In this document: one piece after another, positions 25,633 to 37,232 of the stretch
How the letters are laid out: each line of letters begins with the position of its first letter
Position numbering within the stretch: the first letter of the stretch is position 1
Assembly: GCA_024742835.1 (NCBI GenBank)
Contig: JANSXS010000065.1
Span: 1-64,000, forward strand
DNA: 64,000 bases
Direction of reading: 5' to 3'
Source: Paracoccaceae bacterium
GTDB lineage: Bacteria; Pseudomonadota; Alphaproteobacteria; Rhodobacterales; Rhodobacteraceae
Translations under genes and position numbers: made by a program
The notes under the pieces: generated by a model
The model's database searches: none
Told to the model about the DNA's origin: nothing
What the model saw: the letters and a program-made list of their open reading frames with translations, nothing else

Positions 25633-26300
25633 TGCTTTTCGCGGCCGGGTTCGGTACGCGCATGGGGGAATTGACCGCCCGGACGCCGAAACCGCTGATC
25701 GAAGTTGCAGGCAAGCCGCTGATTGATCATGCGTTGGATCAGGTGCGCGGCATAGGACCGGATCGGATTGTCATAAACCTGCATTACCGGGCCAAGCAGA
25801 TCGAAACCCATCTTGCCGGGCAGGGCGTGTTTTTTTCTCACGAAGACCCCGATATTCTGGAGACCGGGGGCGGGTTGCAACACGCCTTGCCCCTGCTCGG
25901 CGGTGGCCCGGTATTTACCATGAACACCGATTCCGCTTGGTCCGGGCCGAACCCGTTGACGCAGCTTGCCAAAAACTGGGATCCAAACCTGATGGACGGT
26001 CTGCTTTTATGTCTGCCACGGGACCGGGCCATCGGCCACAATGGTACCGGAGATTTTCTGATGTCAGATGAGGGGCAGCTGACGCGCGGTCCCGGCGTCG
26101 TTTATTCCGGGCTTCAGATCGTCAAAACCGAAGGTCTGGCCCAAATTCCGCAGCCTGCATTCTCGCTCAACCTGCTATGGGACAAGATGCTGCGCGCCCG
26201 ACGGCTGTTCGGCATCGTCTATGATGGGTACTGGTGCGATGTTGGCACCCCCAAGGGCGTCCACCTCGCCGAGGCAATGCTGAGAAATGCCGATGTTTGA
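25608..26300 (+). CDS. murU: N-acetylmuramate-1-phosphate uridylyltransferase MurU
   Basis: MurU converts MurNAc 1-phosphate and UTP to UDP-MurNAc in peptidoglycan recycling. The 230-residue nucleotidyltransferase has the signature FAAGFGTRMGELT, then PKPLIEVAGKPLIDH, ETGGGLQHALPLL and the metal-binding NTDSAW. The C terminus ends in WCDVGTPKGVHLAE, the usual sugar-phosphate site. Genes on both sides overlap it, so it is part of the tsaE-amgK-murU-addB-addA transcript. Confidence 0.9.
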   Translation: MRNEPDSVMLFAAGFGTRMGELTARTPKPLIEVAGKPLIDHALDQVRGIGPDRIVINLHYRAKQIETHLAGQGVFFSHEDPDILETGGGLQHALPLLGGGPVFTMNTDSAWSGPNPLTQLAKNWDPNLMDGLLLCLPRDRAIGHNGTGDFLMSDEGQLTRGPGVVYSGLQIVKTEGLAQIPQPAFSLNLLWDKMLRARRLFGIVYDGYWCDVGTPKGVHLAEAMLRNADV

Positions 26301-29232
26301 ACCCTGCGACGGCCCGCGCGTGTTCGGTGTTCCACTTGGCGCGGATTTCCCAAAGGCGGTGGTTCATGGCCTGCGCCAGGAATTCGCCACTGCCTCACCT
26401 GATGCACTGGCGCGGGTTCATCTCATCGTGAACACGCAACGCATGGCGCGCCGTATACGAGCCCTGTTCGACGAGGGGCCACCCTGTCTTTTGCCACGGA
26501 TCAGCCTGATCACGGATTTCGGCGAAACATTGGCGCTTGCCCAGATCCCTGACGCCGTAGCACCGTTGCGCCGGCGGCTGGAACTGGTGCAGCTTGTCGC
26601 AGCACTTCTTGAAGCGGAGCCTGACCTTGCCCCGCGCAGCGCGCTTTACGACCTTGCCGACAGCCTTGCGAACCTGATGGACGAGATGCATGGCGAAGCT
26701 GTGGAGCCTGATCGGATCGCACAGATCGACACCGGCGATCAATCCGGCCACTGGAACCGGATAAAGGCGTTTCTTAGCATACTCAGACCCTATTTCGACG
26801 CCAGCCAAGACGCACCCGACGTCGAAACCAGACAGCGCATGGTCATCGAATACCATGCCCGGCTTTGGGAACGGGCGCCGCCCACAGATCCGGTTATCGT
26901 CGCAGGCTCCACCGGATCGCGGGGGGCAACCGGGCTTTTGATGGAAAAGGTCGCGATGCTGCCCAAGGGCGCGGTGGTGTTGCCGGGGTTTGATTTCGAT
27001 CAGCCCGCCCAGGTCTGGCAAAGCCTTCGCCATGCGCGCTTGTCCGAAGATCACCCTCAGTTTCGCTTCGCGGATTTCATGGCGCGCTTTGACAGGCCAG
27101 CGGGGGATGTCCGGCCCTGGCCCACCGCGGCACCAGCCGTTCCAGCACGAAACAGGCTCTTGTCTTTGGCCCTGCGTCCGGCCCCTGTCACCGATCAATG
27201 GCTGCAAGAAGGCCCAAAGCTTGCCCCCGATATTGGCCCAGCGACCGAGACGATCACCCTCGTCGAGGCACCCTCGTCCCGGATCGAGGCTTTGACCATC
27301 GCCATGCGGTTGCGGCAGGCGGCGGAAGACGGCCAGATAGCCGCGCTTGTGACCCCCGACCGAATGCTCACCCGACAGGTGACTGCCGCGCTTGACCGTT
27401 GGGGCATCATCCCAGATGACAGCGCCGGAATGCCATTGCAGCAATCCGCACCAGGCCGGTATCTACGCCATGTCGGCGATCTGTTTCGCGGCAAGCTGGG
27501 CGTTGATCTGTTACTAACACTGCTCAAACACCCGCTGACGCATAGCGGCGCGGATCGCGGCCCGCATCTGCGCTTCACCCGCGAGCTTGAACTGCATCTT
27601 CGCCGCAAGGGCCCCCCCTATCCCACCGCCGAAACGCTGCGTGGATGGGCTGAAAAGCAAAACGACCCCGCAGCCGCCCGTTGGGCAGAATGGATTTGCA
27701 GCAACGTGATCGGTCGCCACGAGCCTGAGGAACGTGCGCTGAACGACAGGCTACAAGATCACATCCTCCTTGCCGAAGCGTTGGCAACCGGGGTTGACGG
27801 CACTGATACCGGCGAACTTTGGAAGCAGGAAACAGGGCGCAAGGCACATGAATGCATCACGAACCTTGCCGAACATGCCGCTGCCTGCCATCCACTGAAC
27901 GCTGTTGATTATGCCAGCCTCTTTCATGCTGTACTGTCGCGCGACACGGTGCGCGACACGGTCACAGCCGATCCCCGCATCCTGATCTGGGGCACGCTGG
28001 AGGCTCGGGTGCAGGGAGCCGATCTTCTGATCCTTGCCGGGCTGAACGAGGGAAGCTGGCCTGAAATGCCGGCGCAAGATCCCTGGCTGAACCGGGCAAT
28101 GCGCAAGCAAGTCGGCTTGTTGCTGCCCGAACGCAGGATCGGTCTTGCCGCGCATGACTTCCAACAGGCGGCTTGCGCGGGGGAACTTTGGCTGACGCGG
28201 GCGACCAAATCGGACGATGCGCAAACCGTGCCGTCGCGTTGGCTAAACCGGCTTCAGAACCTGTTGCGCGGTTTGCCGGATCAGGGCGGCAAGGCGGCTC
28301 ATGATGCGATGCGGTCGCGCGGGAATGGCTGGCTTGCTCTTGCCCGCAAACTCGAAGCGACCACACCCGTGGCGCCGGCGCGCCGACCCGCCCCTTGCCC
28401 ACCTGTCGCAGCACGCCCAAAGCAACTTCCCGTGACGGCGATCAAACGCCTGATCCGCGATCCATATGCCATTCATGCGCGGTATATCCTGGATCTCAGA
28501 CCGCTTGACCCGATCATGCGGGAACCGAATGCGCTGTTGCGCGGCATCCTGCTTCACAAGGTTCTGGAAAAGTTCGTGCAGGACACATGTCAGGATCAAG
28601 GCAAGCTTTGCGCCGCGCATCTCTGCCACCTTACAGAGACGATTCTTGCTGAAAACCTCCCCTGGGCCGAGGCGCGCGCTCTTTGGCAGGCCCGATTGAA
28701 TCGCGCAGCACCATGGTTTGTCACCACTGAAATAGCGCGACAGGCCAAGGCGACCCCGACCGCGTTCGAGGCGCCCGCCACGGCACGGCTGGCATCGGTC
28801 GACTTCACCCTGACGGCAACCGCCGACCGGATAGATATTGACCAGAGAGGCGCGCTGCATATCTACGATTACAAGACAGGCCAGCCGCCAAATGGGCCAG
28901 AACAACGATTTTTCGACAAGCAACTCCTGCTCGAAGCGGCACTCGCAGAGCGGTCCGGTTTTGGCAAGCTGTCACCCTGCCCCGTGGCATCGGCAAGTTT
29001 CATCGGCTTGGGCAGCGACCCGAAAATTGTGGATGCGCCCCTTGATACGGACCCTCCAGACAAGGTCTGGTCAGAGTTGGAAAGCCTGATTTCTGCTTAT
29101 TCCGAGCCTGATCGCGGCTATGTCTCCCGCCGTGCGATGTTCAAGACCGATAGCGCGGGCGACTATGATCACCTTGCGCGCTTCGGGGAATGGGACATCA
29201 CCGACGACCCTGAACCAGAGGCAATGGGATGA
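26287..29232 (+). CDS. addB: Double-strand break repair protein AddB
   Basis: AddB partners AddA in the helicase-nuclease that resects double-strand breaks for RecA-dependent repair. The 981-residue product is of alphaproteobacterial AddB size. It ends in a RecB-type nuclease domain: LLRGILLHKVLEKFV, then TATADRIDI and the PD-(D/E)xK core HIYDYKTGQPP. The N-terminal helicase-like part (about 20-400) lacks an evident Walker A, as usual for alphaproteobacterial AddB. The start ATG lies within the murU end and the stop overlaps addA by four bases. Confidence 0.94.
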   Translation: MPMFEPCDGPRVFGVPLGADFPKAVVHGLRQEFATASPDALARVHLIVNTQRMARRIRALFDEGPPCLLPRISLITDFGETLALAQIPDAVAPLRRRLELVQLVAALLEAEPDLAPRSALYDLADSLANLMDEMHGEAVEPDRIAQIDTGDQSGHWNRIKAFLSILRPYFDASQDAPDVETRQRMVIEYHARLWERAPPTDPVIVAGSTGSRGATGLLMEKVAMLPKGAVVLPGFDFDQPAQVWQSLRHARLSEDHPQFRFADFMARFDRPAGDVRPWPTAAPAVPARNRLLSLALRPAPVTDQWLQEGPKLAPDIGPATETITLVEAPSSRIEALTIAMRLRQAAEDGQIAALVTPDRMLTRQVTAALDRWGIIPDDSAGMPLQQSAPGRYLRHVGDLFRGKLGVDLLLTLLKHPLTHSGADRGPHLRFTRELELHLRRKGPPYPTAETLRGWAEKQNDPAAARWAEWICSNVIGRHEPEERALNDRLQDHILLAEALATGVDGTDTGELWKQETGRKAHECITNLAEHAAACHPLNAVDYASLFHAVLSRDTVRDTVTADPRILIWGTLEARVQGADLLILAGLNEGSWPEMPAQDPWLNRAMRKQVGLLLPERRIGLAAHDFQQAACAGELWLTRATKSDDAQTVPSRWLNRLQNLLRGLPDQGGKAAHDAMRSRGNGWLALARKLEATTPVAPARRPAPCPPVAARPKQLPVTAIKRLIRDPYAIHARYILDLRPLDPIMREPNALLRGILLHKVLEKFVQDTCQDQGKLCAAHLCHLTETILAENLPWAEARALWQARLNRAAPWFVTTEIARQAKATPTAFEAPATARLASVDFTLTATADRIDIDQRGALHIYDYKTGQPPNGPEQRFFDKQLLLEAALAERSGFGKLSPCPVASASFIGLGSDPKIVDAPLDTDPPDKVWSELESLISAYSEPDRGYVSRRAMFKTDSAGDYDHLARFGEWDITDDPEPEAMG

Positions 29233-32200
29233 TGCGCGACGACGCCACACAACGCCAGATCGACGCGTCACGACCGGCGCGCTCCACATGGCTGTCGGCC
29301 AATGCCGGGTCGGGCAAGACCAAGGTTCTGACAGACCGGGTCGCGCGGCTTCTTTTGGCTGGAACAGACCCGCAAAACATTCTTTGCCTGACCTATACCA
29401 AGGCCGCTGCAAACGAGATGCAGAACCGCCTGTTCAAACGCCTGGGCGAATGGGCGATGCTGCCTGACGCGACATTGCGCAAACACTTGAACGCTCTTGG
29501 TCTGGATCAGGACATGTCACCCGACATCCTTTCGGAAGCGCGGCGTCTCTTCGCGATCGCGATCGAAACACCCGGCGGGCTGAAAATCCAGACGATCCAT
29601 TCTTTTTGCGCCACGCTTTTACGGCGTTTTCCGTTGGAGGCCGGTGTCAGCCCTCAATTCCGCGAGATGGAAGGCCGTGCCGCGGACCTTATGCGCGCGG
29701 ATGCGATAGAAGAGATCGCCGCTGGCCCGGAGGCGCATCTGCTCTTTGACATGGCAGGGCTTGTGACGGACGAAACACTGGGTCAAATCACGGCTGATAT
29801 CGTCAAGAACCGCGATGCTTTTGAGCTGGCGCTCACCGACCAGACACTGACAGAGTTGTTCGGCATTCCCGCGTCTTTCGATGTCACTGAACTGAACGCG
29901 CGCGTATTTCTAGGCGATGAGGCGGATATCCTGAAAACGCTTCTGCCGCGCCTCCGCGAAAGCGGGACACAGGATCAGCGCGCGGCGGACCTGCTGGGCA
30001 GTCTTGGGGCGCTTGATGTCACCGCGCTTCCGGTATTGGAAAAGGCTTTCTTGAACGGCGCAAAGACCAAAGCGCCATTTTCAGCCAAGACAGGAAAATT
30101 TCCCACCAAAGCCGTGCAAAAAGATCTGGCCGATCTGATGCCCCGGCTGGATGCCTGGATGTTGCGCGTGGAGGGTGGCCGCAATGCCCGACTTGCGCTT
30201 CAGACCCGTGAGGCGACAAAGATTCTTCACAGCTTTGCGCGCCGATTTCTTGACGTGTACGATCGGATGAAAATCGCGCGGGGGCTGCTTGATTTCGACG
30301 ATCTCATCCTGAAGGCCCGCGATCTTTTGACGGATCGCAAGGTCGCCGACTGGATCCTGTTCAAACTGGATGGCGGGATTGACCATATTCTTGTGGACGA
30401 GGCCCAAGACACCAGCCCACCACAATGGCAGCTGATCGAACGGTTGAGTCAGGAGTTCACAAGTGGCGAAGGGGCCCGCGCCGACGTGACCCGCACTATT
30501 TTCGTCGTCGGGGACAAGAAACAGTCGATCTATTCATTTCAGGGCGCCGATCCGGACGGGTTCGACCGGATGAAAACCATATTCGCCGACAGGATGAACG
30601 CCACCAGCGCGCCGTTACAGGATATGGAGATGGAATTCTCTTTTCGCTCCGCGCAGGCGATCCTGTCGCTTGTCGACAAGACATTCGAACCCTACGCACC
30701 AAGCGGATTTACGCAGAAAGAGGCTCATAAAGCGCATAAATCCCACATGCCCGGACGCGTCGATCTATGGCCGCCCATCGACAAGGAAGACACGCCCGAC
30801 ATGCCGGCATGGGACCAGCCTGTCGATATCCGCGCGCCGGACAATCCCGCGTCGATCCTTGCGCACCGCGTGGCACGGGCGATCCGCGACATGATCGACA
30901 ATTCAACGCTCCCGGATAAGGATGGGCAAGGCGGACGACGCGTGCGGCCGGGTGATTTTCTCATTCTGGTACAACGCCGGAACGCAATTTTTCACGATAT
31001 CATCCGCGCCTGCAAAGCCGCAGATCTGCCTGTCGCCGGGGCTGACAGGCTTCGGATCGGGGCGGAACTGGCGGTGCGCGATCTGCGCGCGCTGTTGTCA
31101 TTCCTGGCCACACCGGAAGATGACCTGTCGCTCGCCACCGCGCTCCGCTCGCCCCTTTTCGGCTGGAGCGAAGCACGGCTGTTCGACCTCGCGCATGGTC
31201 GGGAAAAACGGTATCTCTGGGCGGAACTGCGCCGCAGAGAGGCGGATTTCGCCGAAACAGTCTCTGAACTGCGGCAGCTACGGGACGCCGCCGATTTTCT
31301 TCGGCCGTATGACATGATCGAACGTATCCTGACACGGCATCATGGGCGGCATCGCCTTTTGTCTCGTCTTGGGCCAGAGGCCGAGGACGGTATCGACGCG
31401 CTCTTGTCGCAGGCAATGGCCTATGAACAACAGGCCGTCGACAGCCTGACCGGCTTTCTGGTTTGGATGGAAACCGATAATCTTGAGATCAAGCGCCAGA
31501 CCGATAGCGGCGGCGATCAGATCCGGGTCATGACAGCGCATGGCGCCAAGGGGTTGGAGGCACCTATCGTGATCCTGCCAGATTGCGCCGACCGCGGCTT
31601 TCAAGCCAGATCAAAGCTGGCCCAGACCCAGGAAACAGTCATATGGCGGGCGCCCGCTGCGCTGGCCCCGTCGGTGCAGCAAGTCGTCGATCAGCAGGAC
31701 CAGGACCGCGAGCAGGCCGAGCGCGATCGCCTGCTATACGTTGCCATGACCCGCGCAGAGCAATGGCTGATCGTGGCATCCGCCGGTGATCTCAATAAAG
31801 AGGGGCGAGATTGGTACGGCATGGTCAGGACGGGAATGCTGGCCAGCGATGCCGCGCCGAGGCTGTTCGAGGGTGGCCAAGGGCTGCGGCTGCAAAGTGG
31901 GAATTGGGATGTTACAAAGACTGAGACACGCCCGAAAGCCCATGAAGTAGATGTGGAATTGCCCGCTCTTTTCAACCAGCCTGTGACCGCGCCACCCTCC
32001 TCAACGGAAACGATGTCCCCATCTGATCTGGGCGGTGCCAGCGCGTTGCCGGGCGACACAGGTCTTGATGAGGACGCCGCGAAACGCCGGGGGTCCATGA
32101 TCCACCGTCTGTTGGAGTTCCTGCCACAAGCTCCAAAAAATCAATGGGCCGAGACGGCTGCTGATCTTCTTTCACGCGGAACCAAGGCTGCCAATGCGGC

Positions 32201-32594
32201 CGAGATTGCGCTTTTGCTGGCAGAGGTCGAAAAGGTTCTGAACAAGCCATCGTTGGAATTTCTCTTTGCCTCCACCGCCCTTGTCGAAGTCCCCATTTCG
32301 GCAAGTTTGGCACAGCTGGGGGATCGGCGGATCCACGGGGTCATCGACAGGCTGTTGATCGACGGCGACCGGGTGCTTGCTGTGGATTTCAAAAGCCATG
32401 CAACGATCCCCGGCACGCCCGAACAGTGCCCGGAGTCGATGTTGCGGCAGATGGGTGCTTATGCAAGCGCACTTGCGCAAATCTATCCCGATCGGCGGAT
32501 CGAAACCGCTATCTTGTGGACCAGAACCGCAAAATTCATGCCGTTACCGCACGATCTGGTGATGCAAGCGCTTGCACGGGCCAAGGTCGCTTGA
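29229..32594 (+). CDS. addA: Double-strand break repair helicase AddA
   Basis: AddA is the UvrD-type helicase and nuclease of AddAB. The 1121-residue product has Walker [13 protein letters not shown], motif Ia [11 protein letters not shown], motif [16 protein letters not shown], motif [20 protein letters not shown], motif [14 protein letters not shown] and motif [14 protein letters not shown]. The C-terminal nuclease has [12 protein letters not shown] and VLAVDFKSH. All catalytic elements are present. It is coupled to addB by a four-base overlap and followed after 55 bases by trxA. Confidence 0.96.
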   Translation: MMRDDATQRQIDASRPARSTWLSANAGSGKTKVLTDRVARLLLAGTDPQNILCLTYTKAAANEMQNRLFKRLGEWAMLPDATLRKHLNALGLDQDMSPDILSEARRLFAIAIETPGGLKIQTIHSFCATLLRRFPLEAGVSPQFREMEGRAADLMRADAIEEIAAGPEAHLLFDMAGLVTDETLGQITADIVKNRDAFELALTDQTLTELFGIPASFDVTELNARVFLGDEADILKTLLPRLRESGTQDQRAADLLGSLGALDVTALPVLEKAFLNGAKTKAPFSAKTGKFPTKAVQKDLADLMPRLDAWMLRVEGGRNARLALQTREATKILHSFARRFLDVYDRMKIARGLLDFDDLILKARDLLTDRKVADWILFKLDGGIDHILVDEAQDTSPPQWQLIERLSQEFTSGEGARADVTRTIFVVGDKKQSIYSFQGADPDGFDRMKTIFADRMNATSAPLQDMEMEFSFRSAQAILSLVDKTFEPYAPSGFTQKEAHKAHKSHMPGRVDLWPPIDKEDTPDMPAWDQPVDIRAPDNPASILAHRVARAIRDMIDNSTLPDKDGQGGRRVRPGDFLILVQRRNAIFHDIIRACKAADLPVAGADRLRIGAELAVRDLRALLSFLATPEDDLSLATALRSPLFGWSEARLFDLAHGREKRYLWAELRRREADFAETVSELRQLRDAADFLRPYDMIERILTRHHGRHRLLSRLGPEAEDGIDALLSQAMAYEQQAVDSLTGFLVWMETDNLEIKRQTDSGGDQIRVMTAHGAKGLEAPIVILPDCADRGFQARSKLAQTQETVIWRAPAALAPSVQQVVDQQDQDREQAERDRLLYVAMTRAEQWLIVASAGDLNKEGRDWYGMVRTGMLASDAAPRLFEGGQGLRLQSGNWDVTKTETRPKAHEVDVELPALFNQPVTAPPSSTETMSPSDLGGASALPGDTGLDEDAAKRRGSMIHRLLEFLPQAPKNQWAETAADLLSRGTKAANAAEIALLLAEVEKVLNKPSLEFLFASTALVEVPISASLAQLGDRRIHGVIDRLLIDGDRVLAVDFKSHATIPGTPEQCPESMLRQMGAYASALAQIYPDRRIETAILWTRTAKFMPLPHDLVMQALARAKVA

Positions 32595-32649
32595 CGGACC
32601 CTGCCCCGGTTCATACGTTCTGGCGGAACACACAGACAGGAGATATCCC

Positions 32650-32970
32650 ATGGCCACCGTTGCCGTAACCGACGCCACGTTCGATAGCGAAGTGAAGAAT
32701 TCCGAAGTCCCCGTCGTGGTGGATTTCTGGGCAGAGTGGTGCGGCCCCTGCAAACAGATCGGCCCCGCACTGGAAGAGCTTTCCACGGAAATGGACGGCA
32801 AGGTGAAAATCGTGAAGATCAACGTCGATGAAAACCCGAATTCGCCGTCTCAGCTTGGCGTACGCGGCATCCCCGCGTTGTTCATCTTCAAGGATGGGCA
32901 GGTAATTTCGAACCGTGCCGGGGCTGCGCCGAAGGCCACGCTACAAAGCTGGATCGAAGACTCGATCTGA
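32650..32970 (+). CDS. trxA: Thioredoxin 1
   Basis: The 106-residue product is a canonical thioredoxin with active site [12 protein letters not shown] near residues 27-38 and the cis-proline region RGIPALFIF. It keeps cytoplasmic protein thiols reduced, using electrons from thioredoxin reductase. An AGGAGAT ribosome site precedes the ATG. It may be the last gene of the addAB operon, since a strong intrinsic terminator follows. Confidence 0.96.
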   Translation: MATVAVTDATFDSEVKNSEVPVVVDFWAEWCGPCKQIGPALEELSTEMDGKVKIVKINVDENPNSPSQLGVRGIPALFIFKDGQVISNRAGAAPKATLQSWIEDSI

Positions 32971-32991
32971 TCCGCCTGTCATCCGCGTTTG

Positions 32992-33020
32992 GGGCCGCTT
33001 CAAGCGGCCCTTTTCTTTTC
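32992..33020 (+). terminator. Intrinsic terminator after trxA
   Basis: GGGCCGCT / AGCGGCCC make an eight-base GC-rich stem with a three-base loop, followed by TTTTCTTTTC. It lies 22 bases past the trxA stop and separates that transcript from hslV. Confidence 0.92.
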
Positions 33021-33058
33021 CGCCCGATTTTCTGTCCGGACAGATGGCCAAACGCCAC

Positions 33059-33086
33059 CTTGCGCCAACGACCGGGCCCTTTCATA
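33059..33086 (+). promoter_or_regulatory. Possible heat-shock (sigma-32 type) promoter of hslV
   Basis: CTTGCGC at 33059-33065 resembles the CTTGAAA -35 of heat-shock promoters, and CCCTTTCATA at 33077-33086 lies at suitable distance for a C-rich -10. The match is partial. It is about 25 bases upstream of the hslV start, and hslVU is heat-shock controlled in many proteobacteria. Confidence 0.35.
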
Positions 33087-33111
33087 AAGAGACACAATCA
33101 AAGGAGATGTC

Positions 33112-33669
33112 ATGAAAGACGATTTTCCCGGTTGGCATGGCACCACGATCATCGGCGTTCGAAAGGGTGGCGAGGTTGTCATCGCCGGCGATGGTCAGGT
33201 CAGTCTTGGCCAGACCGTGATCAAGGGCACCGCGCGCAAGGTGCGGCGGCTTTCGCCCGGCGGGTATGACGTGGTCGCCGGTTTTGCCGGATCCACCGCG
33301 GATGCCTTTGCACTGCTGGAGCGCCTGGAAACCAAACTGGAAGCGACCCCCGGACAGCTTCAGCGCGCTTGCGTCGACCTGGCGAAGGACTGGCGCACAG
33401 ACAAGTATCTGCAAAAGCTGGAAGCAATGCTGATCGTCACCGACGGGGCCGAGCTTTACGTGATTACAGGCGCGGGCGACGTGCTGGAACCCGAACATGA
33501 CGTGACCGGCATTGGATCGGGTGGCAATTACGCGCTGGCCGCCGCGCGGGCCATGATGGACACCGAAAAACCCGCCGAAGAGATCGCGCGGGCCGCAATG
33601 GCCATCGCCGCCGATATCTGTGTCTATACCAACGGAAACCTGACCGTGGAAAAGATTTCCAAGACATGA
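33112..33669 (+). CDS. hslV: ATP-dependent protease peptidase subunit HslV
   Basis: HslV forms the double-hexamer proteolytic core of the HslUV protease. The 185-residue product has the N-terminal threonine nucleophile region [14 protein letters not shown]. About ten residues precede the Thr, as in other alphaproteobacterial HslV, so a short propeptide must be removed. [14 protein letters not shown] and [14 protein letters not shown] are also canonical. The stop overlaps the next gene by four bases. Confidence 0.95.
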   Translation: MKDDFPGWHGTTIIGVRKGGEVVIAGDGQVSLGQTVIKGTARKVRRLSPGGYDVVAGFAGSTADAFALLERLETKLEATPGQLQRACVDLAKDWRTDKYLQKLEAMLIVTDGAELYVITGAGDVLEPEHDVTGIGSGGNYALAAARAMMDTEKPAEEIARAAMAIAADICVYTNGNLTVEKISKT

Positions 33670-34727
33670 TCACTGAAGACGATCTGCGCGCCGCAACCGC
33701 CGCCGGTATCATCGACGAGGCGCAGGCAGCCCGGCTTGGCGCGCTTGCGCATCAGCGCGCGGGCCGTCTGGCCGAGAAACGCAGCGATGACGAACCGTTC
33801 GAGCTTTTTCGCGGGTTCGCCGAGATCTTTGTCTCGCTCGGTCTTGTCCTCCTGATCGGTAGTGCGGTGACATTTGCCACGGCCATCGGCGGCGTGCTGG
33901 GCATCACCCTTGGGCTTGCCGGGCTGTGCTGGCTTGCAGGCACCTATTTCACGCTCAAACGGCGAATGACGCTGCCATCCATCGTTCTGGTGTCGGGTTA
34001 TGCCATGGGCATCAGCGGATTTCTGGGATGGGTGCTGGACGTCGCCCGATTTGACACCAGCGGTGCGATCGTCGCGCTGTTCGGGCTGTTGGGTATCGCG
34101 GCGATGCTTTTGCATTTCCGGGTGTTCCGAGTGCCATTTTCGATGTTCCTCGCCGGTCTTTTCGGTGTCTCCGTGGTATTCGGCTTCACCGTGGACGCCA
34201 ATCTTGGTGCGCTGTTCCTTGGTAACTGGGATCTGCTTTTCGATTTGCGGGCTGGTAGCGGTTTGGCCATTGCGACCCTCGTTTTCGGGCTTGCCGCTTT
34301 TATTGCGGGGCTTTGGTTCGACCTTCAGGATCGGCACCGTGTCGGTCGGCTGGCGCGGTCAGCGTTCTGGCTGCACCTGTTGGCGGCACCCGCACTGGTG
34401 AACACGGTGATGATGACCGCCTATAACATCCAGGGAAACCTTGGCACTGCGCTAACCATTCTGGGGCTGACGCTTGTCACCATCCTTGCGCTGATCATAG
34501 ACCGACGATCTTTCCTGACCGCCGGGCTGGGATATCTGGCCGCGCTCGTCTTTGCCGTATTGCAGCAAGGCGATGGGGATCTGTCAATTCCCGTGCTGAT
34601 GCTTGTTCTGGGCACAATCATCACCTATCTCGGCACTTTCTGGACCAACCTGCGCGTACGTCTGATGCGCGCCCTGCCAGATTTTCCCGGCAAGTCTCGC
34701 TTGCCCCCCTATTCGGAGACCTCATGA
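33666..34727 (+). CDS. DUF2157-like multi-pass membrane protein
   Basis: The 353-residue product starts with a soluble helical region (residues 1-45, including [21 protein letters not shown]) that resembles the head of DUF2157 proteins. About ten hydrophobic segments follow to residue 330. No catalytic motif is visible and the function is unknown. It is wedged between hslV and hslU with a four-base overlap at each end, so all three are translationally coupled. This invites a link with proteolysis or membrane stress, but none is shown by sequence. Confidence 0.7.
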   Translation: MITEDDLRAATAAGIIDEAQAARLGALAHQRAGRLAEKRSDDEPFELFRGFAEIFVSLGLVLLIGSAVTFATAIGGVLGITLGLAGLCWLAGTYFTLKRRMTLPSIVLVSGYAMGISGFLGWVLDVARFDTSGAIVALFGLLGIAAMLLHFRVFRVPFSMFLAGLFGVSVVFGFTVDANLGALFLGNWDLLFDLRAGSGLAIATLVFGLAAFIAGLWFDLQDRHRVGRLARSAFWLHLLAAPALVNTVMMTAYNIQGNLGTALTILGLTLVTILALIIDRRSFLTAGLGYLAALVFAVLQQGDGDLSIPVLMLVLGTIITYLGTFWTNLRVRLMRALPDFPGKSRLPPYSETS

Positions 34728-36031
34728 CCGATCTCACCCCACGCGAAATCGTGTCCGAGCTGGACCGCTACATCATCGGACAAAAAGACGCGAAGCGCGC
34801 CACCGCCGTCGCTCTGCGCAATCGCTGGCGGCGCAAGCGATTGCCCGACGACCTGCGCGAAGAGGTGTATCCGAAGAACATCCTGATGATCGGCCCCACC
34901 GGCGTCGGCAAGACAGAGATCAGCCGCCGTCTGGCCAAACTGGCCCGCGCGCCCTTCATCAAGGTTGAAGCGACCAAGTTCACCGAGGTGGGTTACGTTG
35001 GCCGCGACGTAGAACAGATTATTCGCGATCTGGTGGACATCGCCATCGCCCAGACCCGTGACTGGATGCGCGAGGATGTGAAGGCCCGCGCACATCAACA
35101 GGCCGAAGACCGCGTGATAGAGGCGATCGCCGGGGAAGACGCCCGAGACGCCACACGCGAAATGTTCCGCAAAAAGCTCAAAAGCGGTGAGCTTGACGAT
35201 ACAATGATCGAACTGGATATCGCGGATACGTCAAACCCGATGGGCATGATGGATATCCCCGGCCAGCCGGGCAGCCAGATGGGCATGATGAATCTGGGCG
35301 ATATCTTTGGCAAGGCATTCGGCGGGCGTACCACACGCAAGCGGCTGACGGTCGCTGAAAGTTATGAGGTGCTTATTGGTGAAGAGGCAGACAAACTTCT
35401 GGATGATGAGGCAGTCAACAAGACAGCCATCGACGCGGTAGAACAGAACGGAATCGTGTTTCTTGACGAGATCGACAAGGTCTGTGCCCGCTCGGATGCG
35501 CGCGGCGGCGATGTCAGCCGCGAGGGCGTGCAGCGCGACTTGCTACCCCTGATCGAGGGCACAACAGTATCCACGAAATACGGTGCCGTGAAAACCGACC
35601 ATATCCTGTTCATCGCCTCGGGCGCATTCCATATTGCCAAGCCATCCGATCTTTTGCCGGAATTGCAGGGGCGCCTGCCCATTCGGGTGGAACTGCGAGC
35701 GCTGACAGAAGAAGATTTCGTGCGCATCCTGACAGAGACGGACAACGCCCTCACCCGGCAATATACCGCCCTGATGGGTACCGAAGAGGTCACCGTCGAC
35801 TTTACCGATGACGGGATTGAGGCGCTTGCCAGGATTGCCGCAGAGGTGAATCGCTCTGTCGAAAATATCGGTGCGCGCCGGCTGTACACGGTGATGGAAC
35901 GCGTCTTTGAAGAGCTGAGCTTTGCCGCGCCCGACCGCGCCGGCCACAGCGTGACCGTTGACGCGGCCTTCGTGGACAAGAATCTGGGCGAGCTGATGAA
36001 ATCAACCGACTTGTCGCGCTACGTGCTATAA
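34724..36031 (+). CDS. hslU: HslU ATPase subunit of the HslUV protease
   Basis: HslU unfolds substrates and feeds them to HslV. The 435-residue AAA+ product begins [21 protein letters not shown], then has Walker [15 protein letters not shown] and Walker [14 protein letters not shown]. The pore loop region [14 protein letters not shown] is present. The C terminus DLSRYVL is the tail that docks in HslV. The inserted I domain spans roughly residues 105-230. All functional parts are intact. Confidence 0.97.
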   Translation: MTDLTPREIVSELDRYIIGQKDAKRATAVALRNRWRRKRLPDDLREEVYPKNILMIGPTGVGKTEISRRLAKLARAPFIKVEATKFTEVGYVGRDVEQIIRDLVDIAIAQTRDWMREDVKARAHQQAEDRVIEAIAGEDARDATREMFRKKLKSGELDDTMIELDIADTSNPMGMMDIPGQPGSQMGMMNLGDIFGKAFGGRTTRKRLTVAESYEVLIGEEADKLLDDEAVNKTAIDAVEQNGIVFLDEIDKVCARSDARGGDVSREGVQRDLLPLIEGTTVSTKYGAVKTDHILFIASGAFHIAKPSDLLPELQGRLPIRVELRALTEEDFVRILTETDNALTRQYTALMGTEEVTVDFTDDGIEALARIAAEVNRSVENIGARRLYTVMERVFEELSFAAPDRAGHSVTVDAAFVDKNLGELMKSTDLSRYVL

Positions 36032-36065
36032 GACACCGCCTCGGCAGTCAGCAGCAGTCAACGTT

Positions 36066-37076
36066 TCAGTCCGCAACGATCTGTTGTTTCGGAATGACAA
36101 ACCGCGTGACAAGTCCCTCGGGAGCGTAATCGGTTTCTACCGCCGCCTGAAGCGACATACGCGTCAGCGTGCCCACCACCTGTGATCCGTAGCCTTTACG
36201 CTTTCGCGGCGTGACGGGTGGGCCGCCACGCTCTGTCCAGACAACGCTCAACTTGCCATCGGGGCTTGGCTCGATCTGCCAATCAACCAAAACCCGGCCA
36301 TCCGCATTTGACAGGGCCCCGTATTTGGCCGCATTGGTCAAAAGCTCATGCGCCGCCATGGCCAGCACCTGACCTGCATCTTCTTTAATCAGAACAGACG
36401 GCCCATCAAGGGTAATGCGCTTGGCATGATCTTCAAAGGGTTCGATTTGTTGGATAAAGACATCACGCAGATCAACACGACTTTGCCCTTTTGAATCCAC
36501 CGTATACATGTTGCGCGCCAAGGCACTGAGCCGGGTCATGAACTTGTCGTAGAATTCCTCGGGCGTGCTGTGCTTGTGCAGCTGCCGCGCAATCCCGGAA
36601 ATGACAGTTATGACGTTGCGGCCACGATGGCTCAGCTCCCCGATAAGCGTCTTGGACAAAGCCCGTGCCCGTTTTTCTGCCGTGATATCAACAACGGCAA
36701 ACACCGCCTTGACAGGTTCCGCCGCCTGTCCCGTGCCTTTGAACCAGATCTTTTTGCGAACCCGTATCCAGTAAACCGAACCATCACCGGGACGTACAAC
36801 GCGATGCGTGGCATCGAACGTGTTGTCATCAACCGGGTTAAGAAGGTCCGTCACCAATTTGTCGATGACGGCGCGATCTTCCGGGTGAATCCTGTCATGC
36901 AGATCCTTGCGTGGGATATCCTGTGCCGCAGGCAAATCGAAAATATCAGCCGCAAGCCGATCAAGTTTCAGTGTATCGTTCAAGTAGTCAACAGACCCCA
37001 AGCCAACCTTGGCAACATGCAAGCCAACTTGCATTTCCTCGGGTGTCAGGTCGTCGTAATTCTGAGTGTCGTTCAC
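36066..37076 (-). CDS. HWE-family sensor histidine kinase with PAS domain
   Basis: The 336-residue soluble protein has a PAS domain (about 20-130; WIRVRKKIWFKG and AVFAVVDITAEKRARAL mark its end) and an HWE/HisKA_2-type kinase core. The phosphoacceptor His is in IGELSHRGRNVITVISGI, the ATPase Asn is in AAHELLTNAAKYGAL, and the WxE element is VVWTERGGPPV. HWE kinases often feed the general stress or light responses in alphaproteobacteria. No response regulator is adjacent and no PAS cofactor residue is obvious. It is convergent with hslU. Confidence 0.85.
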   Translation of the reverse strand: MNDTQNYDDLTPEEMQVGLHVAKVGLGSVDYLNDTLKLDRLAADIFDLPAAQDIPRKDLHDRIHPEDRAVIDKLVTDLLNPVDDNTFDATHRVVRPGDGSVYWIRVRKKIWFKGTGQAAEPVKAVFAVVDITAEKRARALSKTLIGELSHRGRNVITVISGIARQLHKHSTPEEFYDKFMTRLSALARNMYTVDSKGQSRVDLRDVFIQQIEPFEDHAKRITLDGPSVLIKEDAGQVLAMAAHELLTNAAKYGALSNADGRVLVDWQIEPSPDGKLSVVWTERGGPPVTPRKRKGYGSQVVGTLTRMSLQAAVETDYAPEGLVTRFVIPKQQIVAD

Positions 37077-37232
37077 GTGTTGTCACGGCTCTTTCGTTTG
37101 TAAAGAGATGTTTACACACGGCGCCGTTCAACCGCAACAAGTACGCACCATCCGGTTCGGTATATGCTGAAAATCCGATCCGGACATATCGCGCGCCCTT
37201 CCAATCCCATGATTTTCAGTCCACCAAAGCGC

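Noticed and set aside
26395-27444. 349-codon minus-strand open frame
   Set aside because: It is antisense to addB and shows no family match.
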